From the NCBI RefSeq assembly GCF_004798865.1, contig NW_025335505.1, forward strand, positions 16,418,354-16,482,353: a stretch of 64,000 bases of DNA. Reading direction: 5' to 3'. The position numbers and the translations under genes were made by a program. Below the pieces are notes generated by a model. That model was not told where the DNA came from. It did no database searches and saw only the letters and a program-made list of their open reading frames with translations. Shown piece by piece: positions 1 to 11,324 of this stretch; position 1 is the first letter of the stretch; every line of letters starts with the position of its first letter. Origin of the DNA: Varanus komodoensis. Its lineage: Eukaryota > Chordata > Lepidosauria > Squamata > Varanidae.

Positions 1-2205
1 TCCTGCATTACATATCATAATGTGACTGCTTTTCACACAGTCCTAACAAGTTAGAAGGTGTTTACATATGGAGTGAAGAAAGAAAATCTTTAAAAAATAT
101 TCTCTCCTACTTGCATTAAGAGAGAAAGGAAATCACACAAAGATCTGGTGGTGTTCAAATGTCCTTGTAGTACCACTGAAATGAAATAAAATAAAATAAA
201 ATAAAATAAATGAATGAATTTCATTGCAAAAGTACCAAAAGAAAAAGGTCAGTTAAAGGTCAGAAAATGGTTCTAAAAATAGCATATTCTTAGTTATAAG
301 TGACTTTTTGTATGGAAAATGAGTCACACCTATTTCAACTTTTCTTTTTTTTACTATCAGTATTGCTGCCAGGGAAGCAAATACTGATTTCCATTCCTTG
401 GTTTTCATCAGCACTGGAAATTAATTCTCATTTCTTCTCATGTCTGCATTGTGCAATTTGAACTTTTCCTGCAGTCTAGGATCCTTAGACCTGGAAAAAT
501 GTTGATTTTGATTTATGAATGGCTGATAGTTTGATGTAAATATGCACAGCCTACAAATTGGAAAATTGTAATAAGCAGTTACTGTTGTACATAGAGTGGG
601 TTCCCTGTCCCCCATCCCTCTTTATGGGCCCTTGAAAGACCCTGTTGCTGAAATTCAAACTCAGCTGTTGTGAAAAAGATCTGCTCAGTGCTCTTTTTCA
701 ACATCCAGTTTCTTCCTCCATAGCCAGGAGCATATGGTACTTTAATGTGGTTTATGATATTAGTCTGCAGCTGCTCTTCCTGACCAGCTGCTCCTACTAA
801 GCCTCTCAGCAAACTAAGGTTTATTTTTTCATCAAATTATACTGCACCAAACTATATTTGAGATACTTGATGGAAGTAAATTATATAATTTCGTCTAAAT
901 ATCAATGCATTGTGTTGTAGTTTATTACTACTTATTTGCTTTATTTCTAGAATTCCTTTTGAGCAAACTCTAGCAACACAGTGTACAAAAAATTCTTCAA
1001 AGCAATACAAAAATAGAATAAATAACTTGGAATTACATCAGTATCAGACAAAATTATACATAGTAGATCAGCAATAAATATAATCAAAAGGCTTGGAGGA
1101 ATTAAAAATGGTATTTAGGGCCCATTAGGAGACAAGAGAGGGAATATCCATTGTTCTTAAGTAATATGACCCATGCTGTCTTCCTTCACCTGCACTCATG
1201 CACACATGTGTGTATGCACACATACACACACTTTTCAGTTTTCTTTGTACACCAAAATATGATAAAACACATTCTCTTCACAGGTAGCAACAGTTACAAA
1301 TTGGTTTCCAAAAAAGAAGATTTAACTTGCGAATCCATCTCTGCTATAATGATTTAGACATGTATTTTTTCAGGTCATGACAATTTATGTCCTATTACAG
1401 CTGATTTGATGGATAACATCAGGAAAAGGGACCCAAACTGAGCTGACCAAGGACTGCTGTGTTTGTGATGATGTGCTCTGTATCTTTTCAGCTCCGCTTC
1501 TTAACTAAGCTCATTACTTTGCATCTTGATTTTCTCCAGAGCCTTCAATTACTTATGTATTGATAGCTCTCATCTAAAGCAGTATTTTAATACAGCAGTG
1601 CTCAGTTGACTCACTCCCTTGATGAAACATCATGCATTTCAGTCTGCAAACCACTTCAGAATAGAGACAGCTAAAATACTGAAGAAATCATTCTCAATAC
1701 GGACGAGAATAAGACACCTTCTCTGGCACTTTTCCAGTTCTTTTATATACAGTAGGCATCAACCTAGTTTCAAGACTGGGGTCAAGTATAGGAAAGGTTG
1801 GGCACCTGCAAAAGACCCACCCCCAGCAGGGGCTCCTTCACAGGGGCTCCTTCCTCTCCTTATTCAGCAACCCACTTGTTCACCTACCATTCATTCTGGC
1901 TCAGACAATGATGGTGGTGAGGAGAAGGACAAGGATGTACCACTGACTCCTTGCTCACTCCTTCTCTGCCTGTCAAGGGCCCAAGCAGGAGCAAGAAAGA
2001 GGATAGGTGAGATTGTGGAGGAGTATGTGAAAGGACATAATGGCAGCTAGTAATGATCCTGGCAAGAAGGCTGTAGACTCACTGATGGAGGGAGATTTGC
2101 CCAAGGACCCTCAAAATCACAGAGCAAGCACTGCCAGTCTTAAGACCAATCTGCATTCAGTTGTTGATTTGTTCGGTTCTGCTGGTTTATTTTTTATACT
2201 GCCAT
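1..2205. other. No gene recognised; AT-rich unique DNA
   Basis: I see no exon, RNA gene or clear transposon here. The stretch contains an (AAATA)n run at about 181-212 and a CA/TG-rich patch with alternating purine-pyrimidine steps near 1183-1235. Open frames at 421-812 (minus) and 1619-2050 (plus, 143 residues) have no recognisable domain and look like chance frames. The 143-residue frame is rich in Ser, Pro and His and has no codon-usage or neighbour support. Confidence 0.6.
181..212. repeat. (AAATA)n microsatellite
   Basis: About five pentamer units of AAATA, running into AATG units, are visible. No adjoining retroposon body is recognised. Confidence 0.9.
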
Positions 2206-2208
<3 letters not shown>

Positions 2209-2261
<53 letters not shown>

Positions 2262-2279
2262 CGCGCGCGCGCGCGCGCG
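2209..2279. repeat. Compound (GA)n-(GC)n microsatellite
   Basis: A GA dinucleotide tract of about 48 bases changes abruptly to an alternating GC tract of about 22 bases, then returns to GAGA. The alternating G-C part is a classic left-handed (Z) DNA-forming sequence, and the GA part is homopurine and triplex-capable. Arg/Glu-rich and Ala/Arg-rich frames through it are artefacts of the repeat. Confidence 0.97.
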
Positions 2280-2289
2280 AGAGCAAGCA

Positions 2290-3830
2290 TGCATTTTCAA
2301 AATGCAATTTTGTATTGTTATAGGGTTTGCAGCAGTGTGGATTTCAACTCATTGCTTCAGCAATCAGTTGTTTGGGGCCAAAGAGCCATGGGTGAATGAC
2401 TGAACCTGAACCGTTGTCTCACTGCCTTAAGCAGCTTCTTCAAAATGAACACTAAAGTTGGATTCACATGGGAAACTGAATAGCAGTGCCTGCTATTATG
2501 ACAATGATGATCTCTCTCCCTGTGCATGTGTGCACAGATGTGTGTAGTGAAAGTGAAACAACTGGCTGCTGGACTTTTCTGTCATGTGCAAGGCTGAACC
2601 CTGAATCATCCATTCTGCCAGAGGCACTGCAATAATATGATGGGGGAGAAGAGTGAGCCCCCACCCCTTGTGGAAAGCCAGTAATGCTAACTGGGGACTT
2701 TCTCTGAATGTCCATTTCTTTTGTCAGCTGGGGAGAAATAAATGATTTGGTACTAAAGCTCACCAAGCTACGGATAAGTTAAGGCACTGTAAGACCTGGT
2801 GAGGCAGTTGGTTTAGGGTGCTCAACACTGGGGATTATGTTTCAGCTAACAAGATTTCACAGTGCTTCCATTCTGTTAAACAGTGATGATCCATAGCAGT
2901 TTTTTCCTCCCAATTTCATAAATGTTTGTATTGCTTTGTGCATATTAGACTCATTTTTATTAGCTTAGGATTCTGTGATGTGCCTAAATGGGATTTTTTT
3001 TGAGGGGGGTGTCTTCCAGATATTTAAATTTGCATGAATGGGAACTTTTTATCAGGGAGGTCCATTAATACTTATGTCTGCAAGTGTACCTGTCCACTAG
3101 GTACCCTGCAATATATTCCACTGTAAATTCCCTCATGTTTCATCCTCACCACACACCACTTCATTAAGACGTGCATACTTTAGCCCTGCTTGGTATATTC
3201 TGTATTTGTGAAATAGCTTGTCAAATTCATCTTCTGCTTCAAATTTACATATTGTATTGACTCACTGCACCTCAAGTCAATGCCAGTGATGGAAAGGGAA
3301 TTATATTCACAAAGGCCAAACCAATAAAGCCTATCAAGATCTCAGCACCAAATGGAATTCTCATATATCCTAGCTAGGTCATCTGGTTATAGAAACCATT
3401 ACAGAACAGATTTAAAATAAATAAACCAAAAACTCAGAGTCCTTTGGCATGGACACCTTTTGCACCAGTCTTTATGTCATAGAACAACGCAAACTATCAC
3501 ATGCCCACACTCTTTCCCCTGATCAACATATGACTGTGAACCTTTGTAAACTTTTTAATATAATCACTTTCTAGGTATACCAGTTTAGGAAAACTAAACT
3601 TTTCAAATTTGAAACACAAACCATAAGCTCAGTTTTTTACCAGCTAGCAAGCAAATATCCCAGAATGATTGAAAATATTTTGTAGTTTGAGAGCTGTCAA
3701 ACAGCAGCTCAAAAGTAAGTAATAGTGATGTTGTTGGCACTAAATGTTGGCACTAAATGTTGACACTGCAAATTTTGGAATGTTTCTGAATATTTAATGC
3801 AACACAAAGTTTGATGTTTATTTATGCAGC
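2290..3830. other. No gene recognised
   Basis: This is AT-rich sequence without recognisable exons. The only local structure noted is a short tandem duplication of TTGGCACTAAATG near 3734-3763. The 100-residue minus frame at 2464-2766 has no domain features. Confidence 0.5.
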
Positions 3831-3837
3831 ATTTTAA

Positions 3838-4000
3838 ATGTTAATATTATTGAATTTTATTCGGCCAGGGCAGCTTATTTTATTTGACTGTATATATTTT
3901 AATTGTCATTGTTTTAATGTATTTTGTATTCGATGTTGTAAGCCGCCCCGAGGCCTTGGCAAGGGGCGGCATAGAAATGTTTTAATAAAACAAAAAAATA
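3838..4000 (+). mobile_element. L2/CR1-type LINE 3' end
   Basis: The segment ends with TTGTAAGCCGCCCCGAGGCC, then a GGGGCGGCATAGAAAT block and an A/T-rich tail (AATAAAAC). This is the typical 3' terminus of squamate L2/CR1-type LINEs, preceded by a T-rich 3' UTR with the usual TTTTAAT-type runs. Only the 3' tip is present, as expected for heavy 5' truncation during target-primed reverse transcription. The same terminal block occurs inverted at 11980-12026 with about four differences in 47 bases, so both belong to one subfamily. Confidence 0.75.
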
Positions 4001-4004
4001 AAAT

Positions 4005-4685
4005 ACTTTATTTCATATTAGTATGTTTCTTTTTGTTACTTCAAGCAACTATTAGAATAGCACAGCTACTCTGCAATCCTTAGAACCAATTACTATGATA
4101 GTTTTTGTTCATTTGACAGAACAGTTGAGTAAAAAAAGTATCACCTAGACTTGTTTTTATTACTGAAGAAAATTATATATCAAACCAATATGAATAGTAT
4201 GCAAATATGTAATAAAAGTTCAAAAATCTGGCCCAAATCCTGTCATAGTGATGTCAGATGAAGACTGTCACATCAATTGTACATCTGACTTGTGTCACAT
4301 AGGGGATTCTAGCAAATCTGTGAACAGTCTAGGGCCCTTGAGTGGTTTTCACTAATCATCAGAAATAAAGTTCTTCCCCTCCCCTCCCCGCCCCTCCCTT
4401 CCTGTCCTTTCCCTTGTCGTGCAGTTAGAACTGCAATTTTATACAATCAAAAGGCTGATACCTCTTTAGCTTCCAAGTGTTTCTATCTTTTTTAGCTTTA
4501 GTTTTTCCATCTTATTTATAAAGAAGAGTGCTGAAAGTAGCATAGCTTTCAACATGTTATGCATGAAACCACTGAGTGGTTGTAAGACACTGTCAATGGC
4601 ATGAAATAATATGCAGATGCACCTCTCATTTCCAACTTTTAATGCCAAGGAGGTGTCCAGGGGCAGCTTTGGGAAGGATGGGAAC
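4005..4685. other. No gene recognised; C-rich patch
   Basis: Nothing coding is recognised. A pyrimidine/C-rich patch at about 4372-4412 (CCCCTCCCCGCCCCTCCC core) could form G-rich structure on the minus strand. Confidence 0.5.
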
Positions 4686-4689
4686 AAAC

Positions 4690-5800
4690 AAGCTGAAATT
4701 TATTCCAGGCACAACAGACGTGCTCTTGAGAGAGGAAATCTGCTAATGTGAATGATGGTGTAGCAACTCTTCCTGTGTGAGAAGTTGCACTCTCTCTAAA
4801 TTGGGAAAATTTCCTGAAGTTCTGTATTCTCTATGGAAGCACAGGTGTCATCAACAGCCAGGAACAGCACTTTTTATCAACTATGAGTGGTTCTGCAGCT
4901 TTATCTAGAGACAGCAAATCTCTAGTAACACATGCAATGGCCACCCTTGACTACTGCAGGATACTTTCTGCGGTGCCAACTGGTGCAAAATGTGCCAATG
5001 AGAATACAAGTAGGAAAGAGGGCTTTGGATGACATTAAATGCATTAAGCACCGTTTACATTGAAGAGGCTGGTGTGACCCTTTAAACCATTGAACAGTTT
5101 GGGACCAGCTATCTGAAGGGCTGCCTGTATTCATATGTACCTGCCCAAGCCTTAAGATTGGCACCCAAGGCACTCCTGTCTGTTCCATCAGCACAAGTGG
5201 TAAGGAAAATGCCTAGAAGACTGCAAGAGACAGGAATTTTCTGTAATGGCCCTCCAAATTTGGAATGCCCTCTCTATGGAAATTCATTGGGCCTCCTCTT
5301 ATTTGGTCTTTGTTGTTATTAGTCATGAAGTCATGTCCAACCCATTGTGACCCCATAGACAACATTCCTCCAGGCATCCCCCCAAGTGCACGTAAGCTCA
5401 CACCGACTGCTTCAGTGACTCCATCTAGCCACCTCATCCTCTGCCGTCCCCTTCTTCTATCTATTGTTCCCAGCATAAGGCTCTTCTCCAGGGAGTCCTT
5501 CCTTCTCATTAGGTGGCCAAAGTATTTGAGTTTCATCTTCAGTATGGTTCTAAAGTCCTTCCCATTCCAGTCAGCTTTCAGGTTCGTTGTGGTACTGCAA
5601 TCATTTTAAATATTGCTGTTCTTATTTGTTACTGATTTATTTACCTGTTTGCTTTATTTGATTTATGTGCTGCCATCATTTTAATATTTTAATGCTATTT
5701 TTGCATAACCTTATCATATTATTCACTGACCGTTGTAAATCACCCTGGGAGTGTAATCTATCCAGAGCGGCAGTCTGAAAAGCCGTTAAATAGATAAATA
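4690..5800 (+). mobile_element. L2-type LINE pol C-terminal remnant with 3' end
   Basis: Conceptual translation in shifting frames gives pieces matching the C-terminal part of L2 reverse transcriptase, such as EAQVSSTARNSTFYQL, VTHAMATLDYC and ALQIWNALSM. A 3' UTR follows, ending in a TTGTAAATCACCCTGGGAG block and a TAAATAGATAAATA tail near 5800. Stops and shifts are frequent, so the copy is old and non-coding. The body is interrupted at about 5310-5546 by a BovB fragment in the opposite orientation. Confidence 0.7.
5310..5546 (-). mobile_element. RTE/BovB LINE 3' fragment inside L2
   Basis: The minus strand encodes the very end of BovB ORF2: KLKYFGHLMRRKDSLEKS, then RQRMRWLDGVTEAVGVSLRA and a WVGHDF end, followed by the GTTGTTATT-type tail read inverted. 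It begins at the same point of the protein (around LKMKLKYFGH) that lies at about 34085 in the longer BovB copy, so it is a strongly 5'-truncated insertion. Flanks on both sides read as one L2 element, which makes BovB the younger insertion. I could not define a clean target-site duplication. Confidence 0.85.
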
Positions 5801-6250
5801 TATCTCCTGCTACTTGCTTTACTCCGTTGATTCCACACAGGATGAATCAAGCCAATTAAACAATGGATTCATTCTGTTCAGGGCCCATCCAAATGTAATT
5901 ATGGAATCTGAGAAGCATCAGCATTGGTGATTTTTTTATTTGCAGGAAGGAATGGGGCTTTGGATGGTTAATATTCTCTCTCCTTTCCATACAGAAGACC
6001 AAAACAACTATTCTGATTGTATAAGAATTGACTATAAGCCTTGCTTCCTTTCATAGAAACAGAGCGAGTCACAAGGGGTCTCCGGGCCATCTAGTCTGAC
6101 CCCTGGCTCTAGCTGGCTAAACAAGGCCTGGGTGCCTGGTGGCTCTGACTCCTGTTGTCTCCCTCAGTTGAATTTCTCTATGGAACAAACTAATCAGTTC
6201 TGCTAATCAAGCATAGTATACAGTAGCTTGTTCCCTTAGTGATGCATGTG
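5800..6250. other. Mostly unique, with a possible CR1-like patch
   Basis: No gene is seen. At about 6052-6130 a CATAGAAACAGAG...GGCCATCTAGTCTGACCCC pattern resembles the inverted 3' region of amniote CR1/reptile interspersed repeats (usual form: agaat...ggaagggacc...catctagtccaaccccc). This assignment is weak. Confidence 0.35.
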
Positions 6251-6254
6251 TGTC

Positions 6255-6720
6255 CATGTGCATCTGTGTGCAGGAAGGGCAGTTTGGAGTCCCTAGCATT
6301 TTTAAAATGTTGCCAGGAAGTCATCTCCAAATTATGGCAACCCTATGAAATGCATACCCTCCAAAATGTCCTGTCCTTGGTAGCCCTGCTGAGCTCTTAC
6401 AACTTCAGGCTTGTGGTTTCCATTGATCTCATATTTAGTCTTCTTTTTCAGCCTTCAATTTTCACTAGCATTATTGTCTACCCCAGTGAGTCTTGCTTTC
6501 TCATGATGTACCTGAAGTACAATAGCTTCAGTTTCACCGTTATTGCTTCCAGAAATTTCTAGCTTGATTTGATCTAGATCCCACTTGTTCAGCTTTTTGT
6601 TGGTCCAGGGTATTTTCGAAGCTCTCATTCAGCACCATGTTCTGAACACATCAGTTTGCTTCCTGTCAGCTTTCTTCATTGACCAGCTTTCACATCTGTC
6701 CATGCATGATGATGTAGGAG
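6255..6720 (-). mobile_element. RTE-clade LINE (non-BovB) pol remnant
   Basis: Read on the minus strand, the segment gives fragments LKLLYFRYIMRKQDSLG and KIEG, then RATKDRTFWR, ending in CHNLEMTSW. This is the layout of the C-terminal domain of an RTE-type ORF2 (compare YFGHIMRKQDSLEKT in active relatives). It differs from the BovB copies in this window and matches the family seen at 16660-17236. Many stops and shifts mark it as old. Confidence 0.65.
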
Positions 6721-6724
6721 ATTT

Positions 6725-8465
6725 CCCTGGTTCTGAACCTTTGCTCTTTTTTTCTGTCCCTACACACACCCCTTCTCCTTAACCATTTTTTAATTGCCTT
6801 CCTACTTCTTCTTGTTTTGTTTAAATTCCATCCTGATGTTAGGAACCCCTCTTCTCCAAATTTGCACTTCTGATCTTGAAATTACTAGTCTTTTTCTATG
6901 GAGTATATTTCTGCTAGAGCAGCCAAGTGTGAGTTCAAAGAACATCTGTACCTCTCCATGAGTCACAGATATCCAACTCTTTGCTTTGAACTGATAATCT
7001 AGAAACTAATTTAGATACCTCAATAGTCCTTTCTGTGTAATGATACCTTCTGTAGAAGAGATTTTTCAGTTTATTTGCCCTATCCTCCATCCTATCCATA
7101 CCAATGGAACCCAAGTACCACTGGGTCAGTGAGTCTGGCAATGGTCAAGTGTACGTTCTAACCCAGTTTCCTATTATTTATGAATATTTTGGATAAGCAA
7201 GTTTTCATTATTTGTATTCCTCAGGAGAGTGACTATTAGTCAAGACTTTCTCTTTCTGCCCATATTAAATCTGAAATTGTGACATAATTAACTTGTTGCA
7301 AAACAAAATCAAATAGATCCAAGTCTTGATCAATTGTTGTTGTACCCAAGGATGAAAACTAGATGAAAACAATTATTTCCTAAACTAATTGGGGAAAGGA
7401 CATAACAGTATTTTATCCTGCTCAACACTCCACTGAATTTATTTAGGGCAGGAGGGAATGCCATACATGACTATTTGGTGGACATGGATATTTACAATTA
7501 GCTGTGATTAATGTTCCCATTAGAGATGGTGGTGGTGTATTTAGTTTGTTGGGGAATGGAGATTGGGAATTCAGCAGACTAAACTCATGGCATTGGATTA
7601 ATTCCTAGCCTGCAGAATTCCTGGTTTCTAATTGGAACCTGCCTCTATTACATTTCTCTGACTACAAAGCCATCCACAAACATATATTGCCTTTCCTTGC
7701 TTTTCCTCAGTCATTGATACACCAAATGTAAGGTAAAAATGGAGAGGGCTCACCCTGATCTTTTCCCCTCCTATTTGACTCCACTTAATAGCATGCAAAG
7801 TGCCAAGTACGCTGGGGTGGATGGATGGGCTCAGGAATTTTTTCCAAGCTTCTCAGTTTTGAGGAAATCTTGGAAAAATTCTCATGCCAGTCTGCAAAGA
7901 GTATGCATCTCTTTGACAGGGCAGCTTTGTTTGTCCATCTGTCTCTTTCTCTCATACTTACTGTCCCCATTCAATATTTTGTCTCTCAACTAGAAGATAA
8001 TAAAAGCTAAGCCATTCATTATTTATGAAAACTGATCTTTAAAGCATGCCGTTTGCTTCAAGTCACCCAAAAGATCTCCTTTAGAAGTCTTTAAGGAGCG
8101 TTTCTTGCTGGGCAGGGTCTAAGTTCAACCTGAAAGGCAGATTTGATTGCCAAGTAAACTTTTCAGTCAATTTCATCCCAAAGCCTTTTGGTGTTCCTGG
8201 AGATGGAGTGGATGGATTGGCACATGTGACTGACTGCAGGGCCTCCTTCACATGCACTTCCAGTAGAACATAAGCCGCTCTTTGGACAGCCATTCCAGAT
8301 AGCTGTGCTAAGTGTGTGTATGTGCACTCATGCACAAGTGCGAATAAAACATATAGATGGGCAAATTATAGATGTTTCCTCACCTAATTACTGAGGCAGA
8401 GAGAAGGAGGATTATATGAGGAACAATTGGATGTCTTCCTTTTTCTTTTCTTTATCTTTAAGATA
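6725..8465. other. No gene recognised
   Basis: Nothing coding is supported. The overlapping short frames at 7739-8010 on both strands share no domain features and are most likely fortuitous. Confidence 0.5.
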
Positions 8466-8469
8466 CACA

Positions 8470-8625
8470 CACACACCTGCTTAATATGTGGTTTTAATGT
8501 TGTATTTTAAACTTTTAATGATGTTTTAATATGTTTTAATGCATTCTTGCTTTCTTTTTAATGTGCTTTGTGATCTGTCCAGAAAGCTACAACTGTTGGG
8601 AGGTATAAAACTTAAAATAATAATA
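8470..8625 (+). mobile_element. L2/CR1-type LINE 3' tail (degraded)
   Basis: A T-rich 3' UTR with repeated TTTTAATG motifs leads to a decayed terminal block (TTTGTGATCTGTCCAGAAAG, then GGGAGGTATAAAACTTAAAA) and an AATAATA tail. This is the usual order for squamate L2-type 3' ends. An (ATG)n microsatellite follows directly. Confidence 0.5.
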
Positions 8626-8626
8626 C

Positions 8627-8645
8627 AACTATGATGATGATGATA

Positions 8646-8677
<32 letters not shown>

Positions 8678-8684
8678 AGTGATG
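8627..8684. repeat. (ATG)n microsatellite
   Basis: About 17 near-perfect trinucleotide units start immediately 3' of the L2-type A/T-rich tail. The repeat probably grew out of the retroposon tail. Confidence 0.95.
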
Positions 8685-8689
8685 TAATG

Positions 8690-9630
8690 ATTCCCACAGA
8701 CACAATTTTAATGGGAACTTTCTCAGTCTCTTTTAAATCCTTTTCCCACAGGGCATTGGTTTAATTCTGATCATGGAGAGGCTTAAATCACCCCTCCGAA
8801 ATTACCTAGATCCTAATTCCAGTACCCTCTTTTTAAAGCAAACTCCTCCAAAGGTAGCAAATTTTGCCCTTGCCAATCAGTGAAATAGTGCTCTTTTTCA
8901 GAGGCTATCAACAGAGCTCTGAATTTCATGGATCATTTCATCTCAGGCCTGATCTGTTTCTCTAGCTTGATAACTATCTGATTAATCTGATATGCCACTT
9001 TCTGCTTTGATCCACCACTAAAGTTGTATATTTCAAGTATATCTTTTTTATCTTCACCTTGTTTGTTTGTTAGTTTGTTGGTGGTGGTGGCATTCCATTC
9101 TAGTTCTTCAGATTCATAACAGGGAACTGCCATAACAGGCAAGTCCATCTTCTCTCTGTCGTTTGATTTCTCTGGAAATAAAGCAGAATGCATTCTGGGA
9201 TACTTTCTAGCAATTTGTTGAGTGAAAGACACAAATGTTGTTGCCAGCAGATTAAAGGGATAGAGTTACTTCAAATAAACAGATAACACCAATGGATCCT
9301 CATTGTCTTCACTCCATGAGAACATCCTAAAGGCATCATGGAATTGTTCCAAATTTTCTATCACCCTGAACTGAATAAAACAGACAAATAAAAGAGCTGC
9401 TTCAGGCCAAGGGACCACCACTGTTCTCCTCAGGATACCTCTCTTTCCTTTGAACTCCAAAGATGCTTTAAGGTGTGGCTGAGCAGGCACCTGGCTGCCT
9501 AATGACAATATGCAAATTCTGTGAGGGAGATTCTTGGCTTGTGTTGATGGTTAAAGTCCCATCAGAGTCTTCTCCACTTCTCTGATTCCCTGATGAATGC
9601 AACAGTCAGAGCACCAGATGAAAGCCGTTT
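8690..9630 (-). other. Unassigned; two uncharacterised minus-strand frames
   Basis: Two open frames of 99 residues (8933-9232) and 80 residues (9266-9508) lie on the minus strand. The first is charged (Lys/Glu/Gln-rich) and free of simple repeats. I do not recognise a domain in either, and no splice-site arrangement clearly links them. Chance frames or a decayed element are equally possible. Confidence 0.25.
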
Positions 9631-9774
9631 TTCTGACAGAGACAGCTTGTATCTAAAAATATTTTGTTTCTCCTGTATGATTAACTGACAGAGGGAACAA
9701 AGGCATGACTTGGAAATTGTTTATCAATATTTCTCTAAGAGAGACAGCTTGTATTTATAAATATTTAGTATCTT
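9631..9774. repeat. Imperfect direct repeat, ~42 bp at ~100-bp spacing
   Basis: The motif AGAGACAGCTTGTAT occurs at 9638-9652 and again at 9740-9754. Each copy is preceded by TTCT and followed by a TAAAAATATTT / TATAAATATTT segment. This suggests a local tandem duplication of about 100 bp that has since diverged in the intervening part. Confidence 0.7.
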
Positions 9775-10050
9775 TGGTGGAATGAGCATGAATAGGAAGC
9801 CATTTGCATTGCACACACATTATCAGGCAATAAGCTAATTACCAGAGAATTATAATCAATTATTTCAGTCAAAGATGCCAGATTGTTGTTTTTTTATAAT
9901 AGAGACATTAACTAAATGAGTTCTGATAAATGGCTGATTGTAATTAATGGCTAACATTCAGTTTTACATTTGTATTTGCACACACACACACAAATATAGC
10001 AGCACGGTTTTTGCATATGGGATATCCCACATTCTTTTCATTGCTTTTTT
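9775..10050. other. AT-rich non-repetitive block with homeodomain-like TAAT sites
   Basis: The block has several TAATTA/ATTAAT-type cores, for example GCTAATTACCAGAG, then ATAATCAATTATT and TGTAATTAATGG at 9832-9950. It resembles the texture of conserved non-coding elements in developmental gene deserts. This is a resemblance only, because no alignment is available. A (CA)n run lies at about 9978-9991. Confidence 0.3.
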
Positions 10051-10056
10051 ATTCCA

Positions 10057-10100
10057 AGGAAGGAAGGAAGGAAGGAAGGAAGGAAGGAAGGAAGGAAGGG
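10057..10100. repeat. (AAGG)n microsatellite
   Basis: About eleven GGAA tetramer units in a clean run. Confidence 0.97.
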
Positions 10101-10149
10101 CATACAAAACACCTTGGATTAATTAGTGAATAGAATGATAAAGAGTATC

Positions 10150-10232
10150 ATGGATAGGACATTTTGGAGAGTTTTCATTCATGGGGTCCCCATAAGTCAA
10201 ACATAACTCAACGGCATGTAAATACAACAGCA
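10150..10232 (+). mobile_element. RTE-derived / Sauria-SINE-type 3' tail
   Basis: GGGGTCCCCATAAGTCAAAC, then ATAACTCAACGGCATGTAAA and a CAACAGCAG end match the usual 3' terminus of squamate RTE-mobilised elements (typical form: gggtcrccataagtcrgaa...cgacttgacggca...). Only the tip is present, so a SINE and its LINE partner cannot be told apart. Confidence 0.55.
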
Positions 10233-10234
10233 GC

Positions 10235-11285
10235 TTGTTATGAACAATGTTAAACAGAGAACAAACAGAAATGGATACTTGGAGGGAACAACAGACAAAG
10301 GTTCGGTGATTTGTGAATGGTGGTGCTTTGAAAGGTAGTGTTCCTTAATGTGCTATTTATAAGTGCAAAAACGATTGTGAATTGGTTTATTTGTCATTAG
10401 TATATCACAATTTTAACAGAAAATTTTCACAAAGCTTTATAAATACATATACTATAAAATGCAAAAAGAGTGATTCTTCTGCAATTAAAATATGTATACA
10501 TATTCAGTATTTCCAACATCCATCTTATTTTTCTGCAGAAAACTCTGGTCAGATTGTTATTCTTTATTATCTGCTTAAGCTTTAAATGGAATTAAAATGA
10601 TGAATTTTGTAGGTATTGTTGGTACTTCAATCCAAGCAAGTATGGTAACACTGATACCATTGAGGACAAAGGCAAATTAGGAATGAGTGTACTGAACAAG
10701 AGCCCAAAGAATTGGCATTTAGACAAAAGTTAAATATCAAAATTAAATTACTGATATGTGAACTCTTTTAAATTTTTTGAAAACTCTAAACCATTTGTTT
10801 TGTGAGAACCAGTATCGTATATAATTTTAAAAAGGAATTGAAGACATTAATGGAGGAGAGGGGTATCTATTATTATTAGCCATCACAATTAAATCTTGCC
10901 TTCTGTTTGAAGCAACTATCAACAATTAAAGCTGGTTATTGTTTTCAGAAACTGACTATACCCGAAAACATCCCTGCATGCACACACATGCCGACAGCAT
11001 GGCAGCCTTTATGCCTACCTCTTCCACACTATACAGATCAGGGGTTCAAATTGCATGGAAGCCTGCTTGCATCTAGCTATACATACAAAGGCATCCCACC
11101 TAAAATCCCTGTTTGGTTTCACAGGAAAATAATCTCAGCTCAAACTGTAAAGCAAACATCTTCCAGGTTGTTGCTTTTTAAGGATTATGGAACTATGAAA
11201 GAAGCTTAAGCCTTGGCCAGAGTGTGAGGAGGGCAAGGGGGAGACACTGTATAGCTGCTGAGTGTGTCGGAGAAGCTTCTTAAAA
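10235..11285. other. No gene recognised
   Basis: AT-rich unique sequence. The 100-residue plus frame at 10907-11209 has no domain, membrane or signal features. Confidence 0.5.
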
Positions 11286-11287
11286 AC

Positions 11288-11320
11288 ACAGAGAGAGAGA
11301 GGGCGGGGGGGGGGGGGGAG
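11288..11320. repeat. (GA)n and poly-G tract
   Basis: A short GA run is followed by GGGC and an uninterrupted run of about 14 G. The G run could adopt quadruplex-like structure and is prone to sequencing length error. Confidence 0.9.
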
Positions 11321-11324
11321 AAAG

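Noticed and set aside
1619-2050. 143-residue plus-strand frame
   Set aside because: No recognisable domain and no support from neighbours. A frame this long is expected by chance in 64 kb on six frames.
2161-2403. Frame with Arg-Glu and Ala-Arg repeats
   Set aside because: It is the translation of the GA/GC microsatellite.
10000-10140. Possible CRISPR-like or satellite array
   Set aside because: Only a plain (AAGG)n microsatellite is present, with no spacers and no longer unit. A CRISPR array is also not expected in vertebrate DNA.
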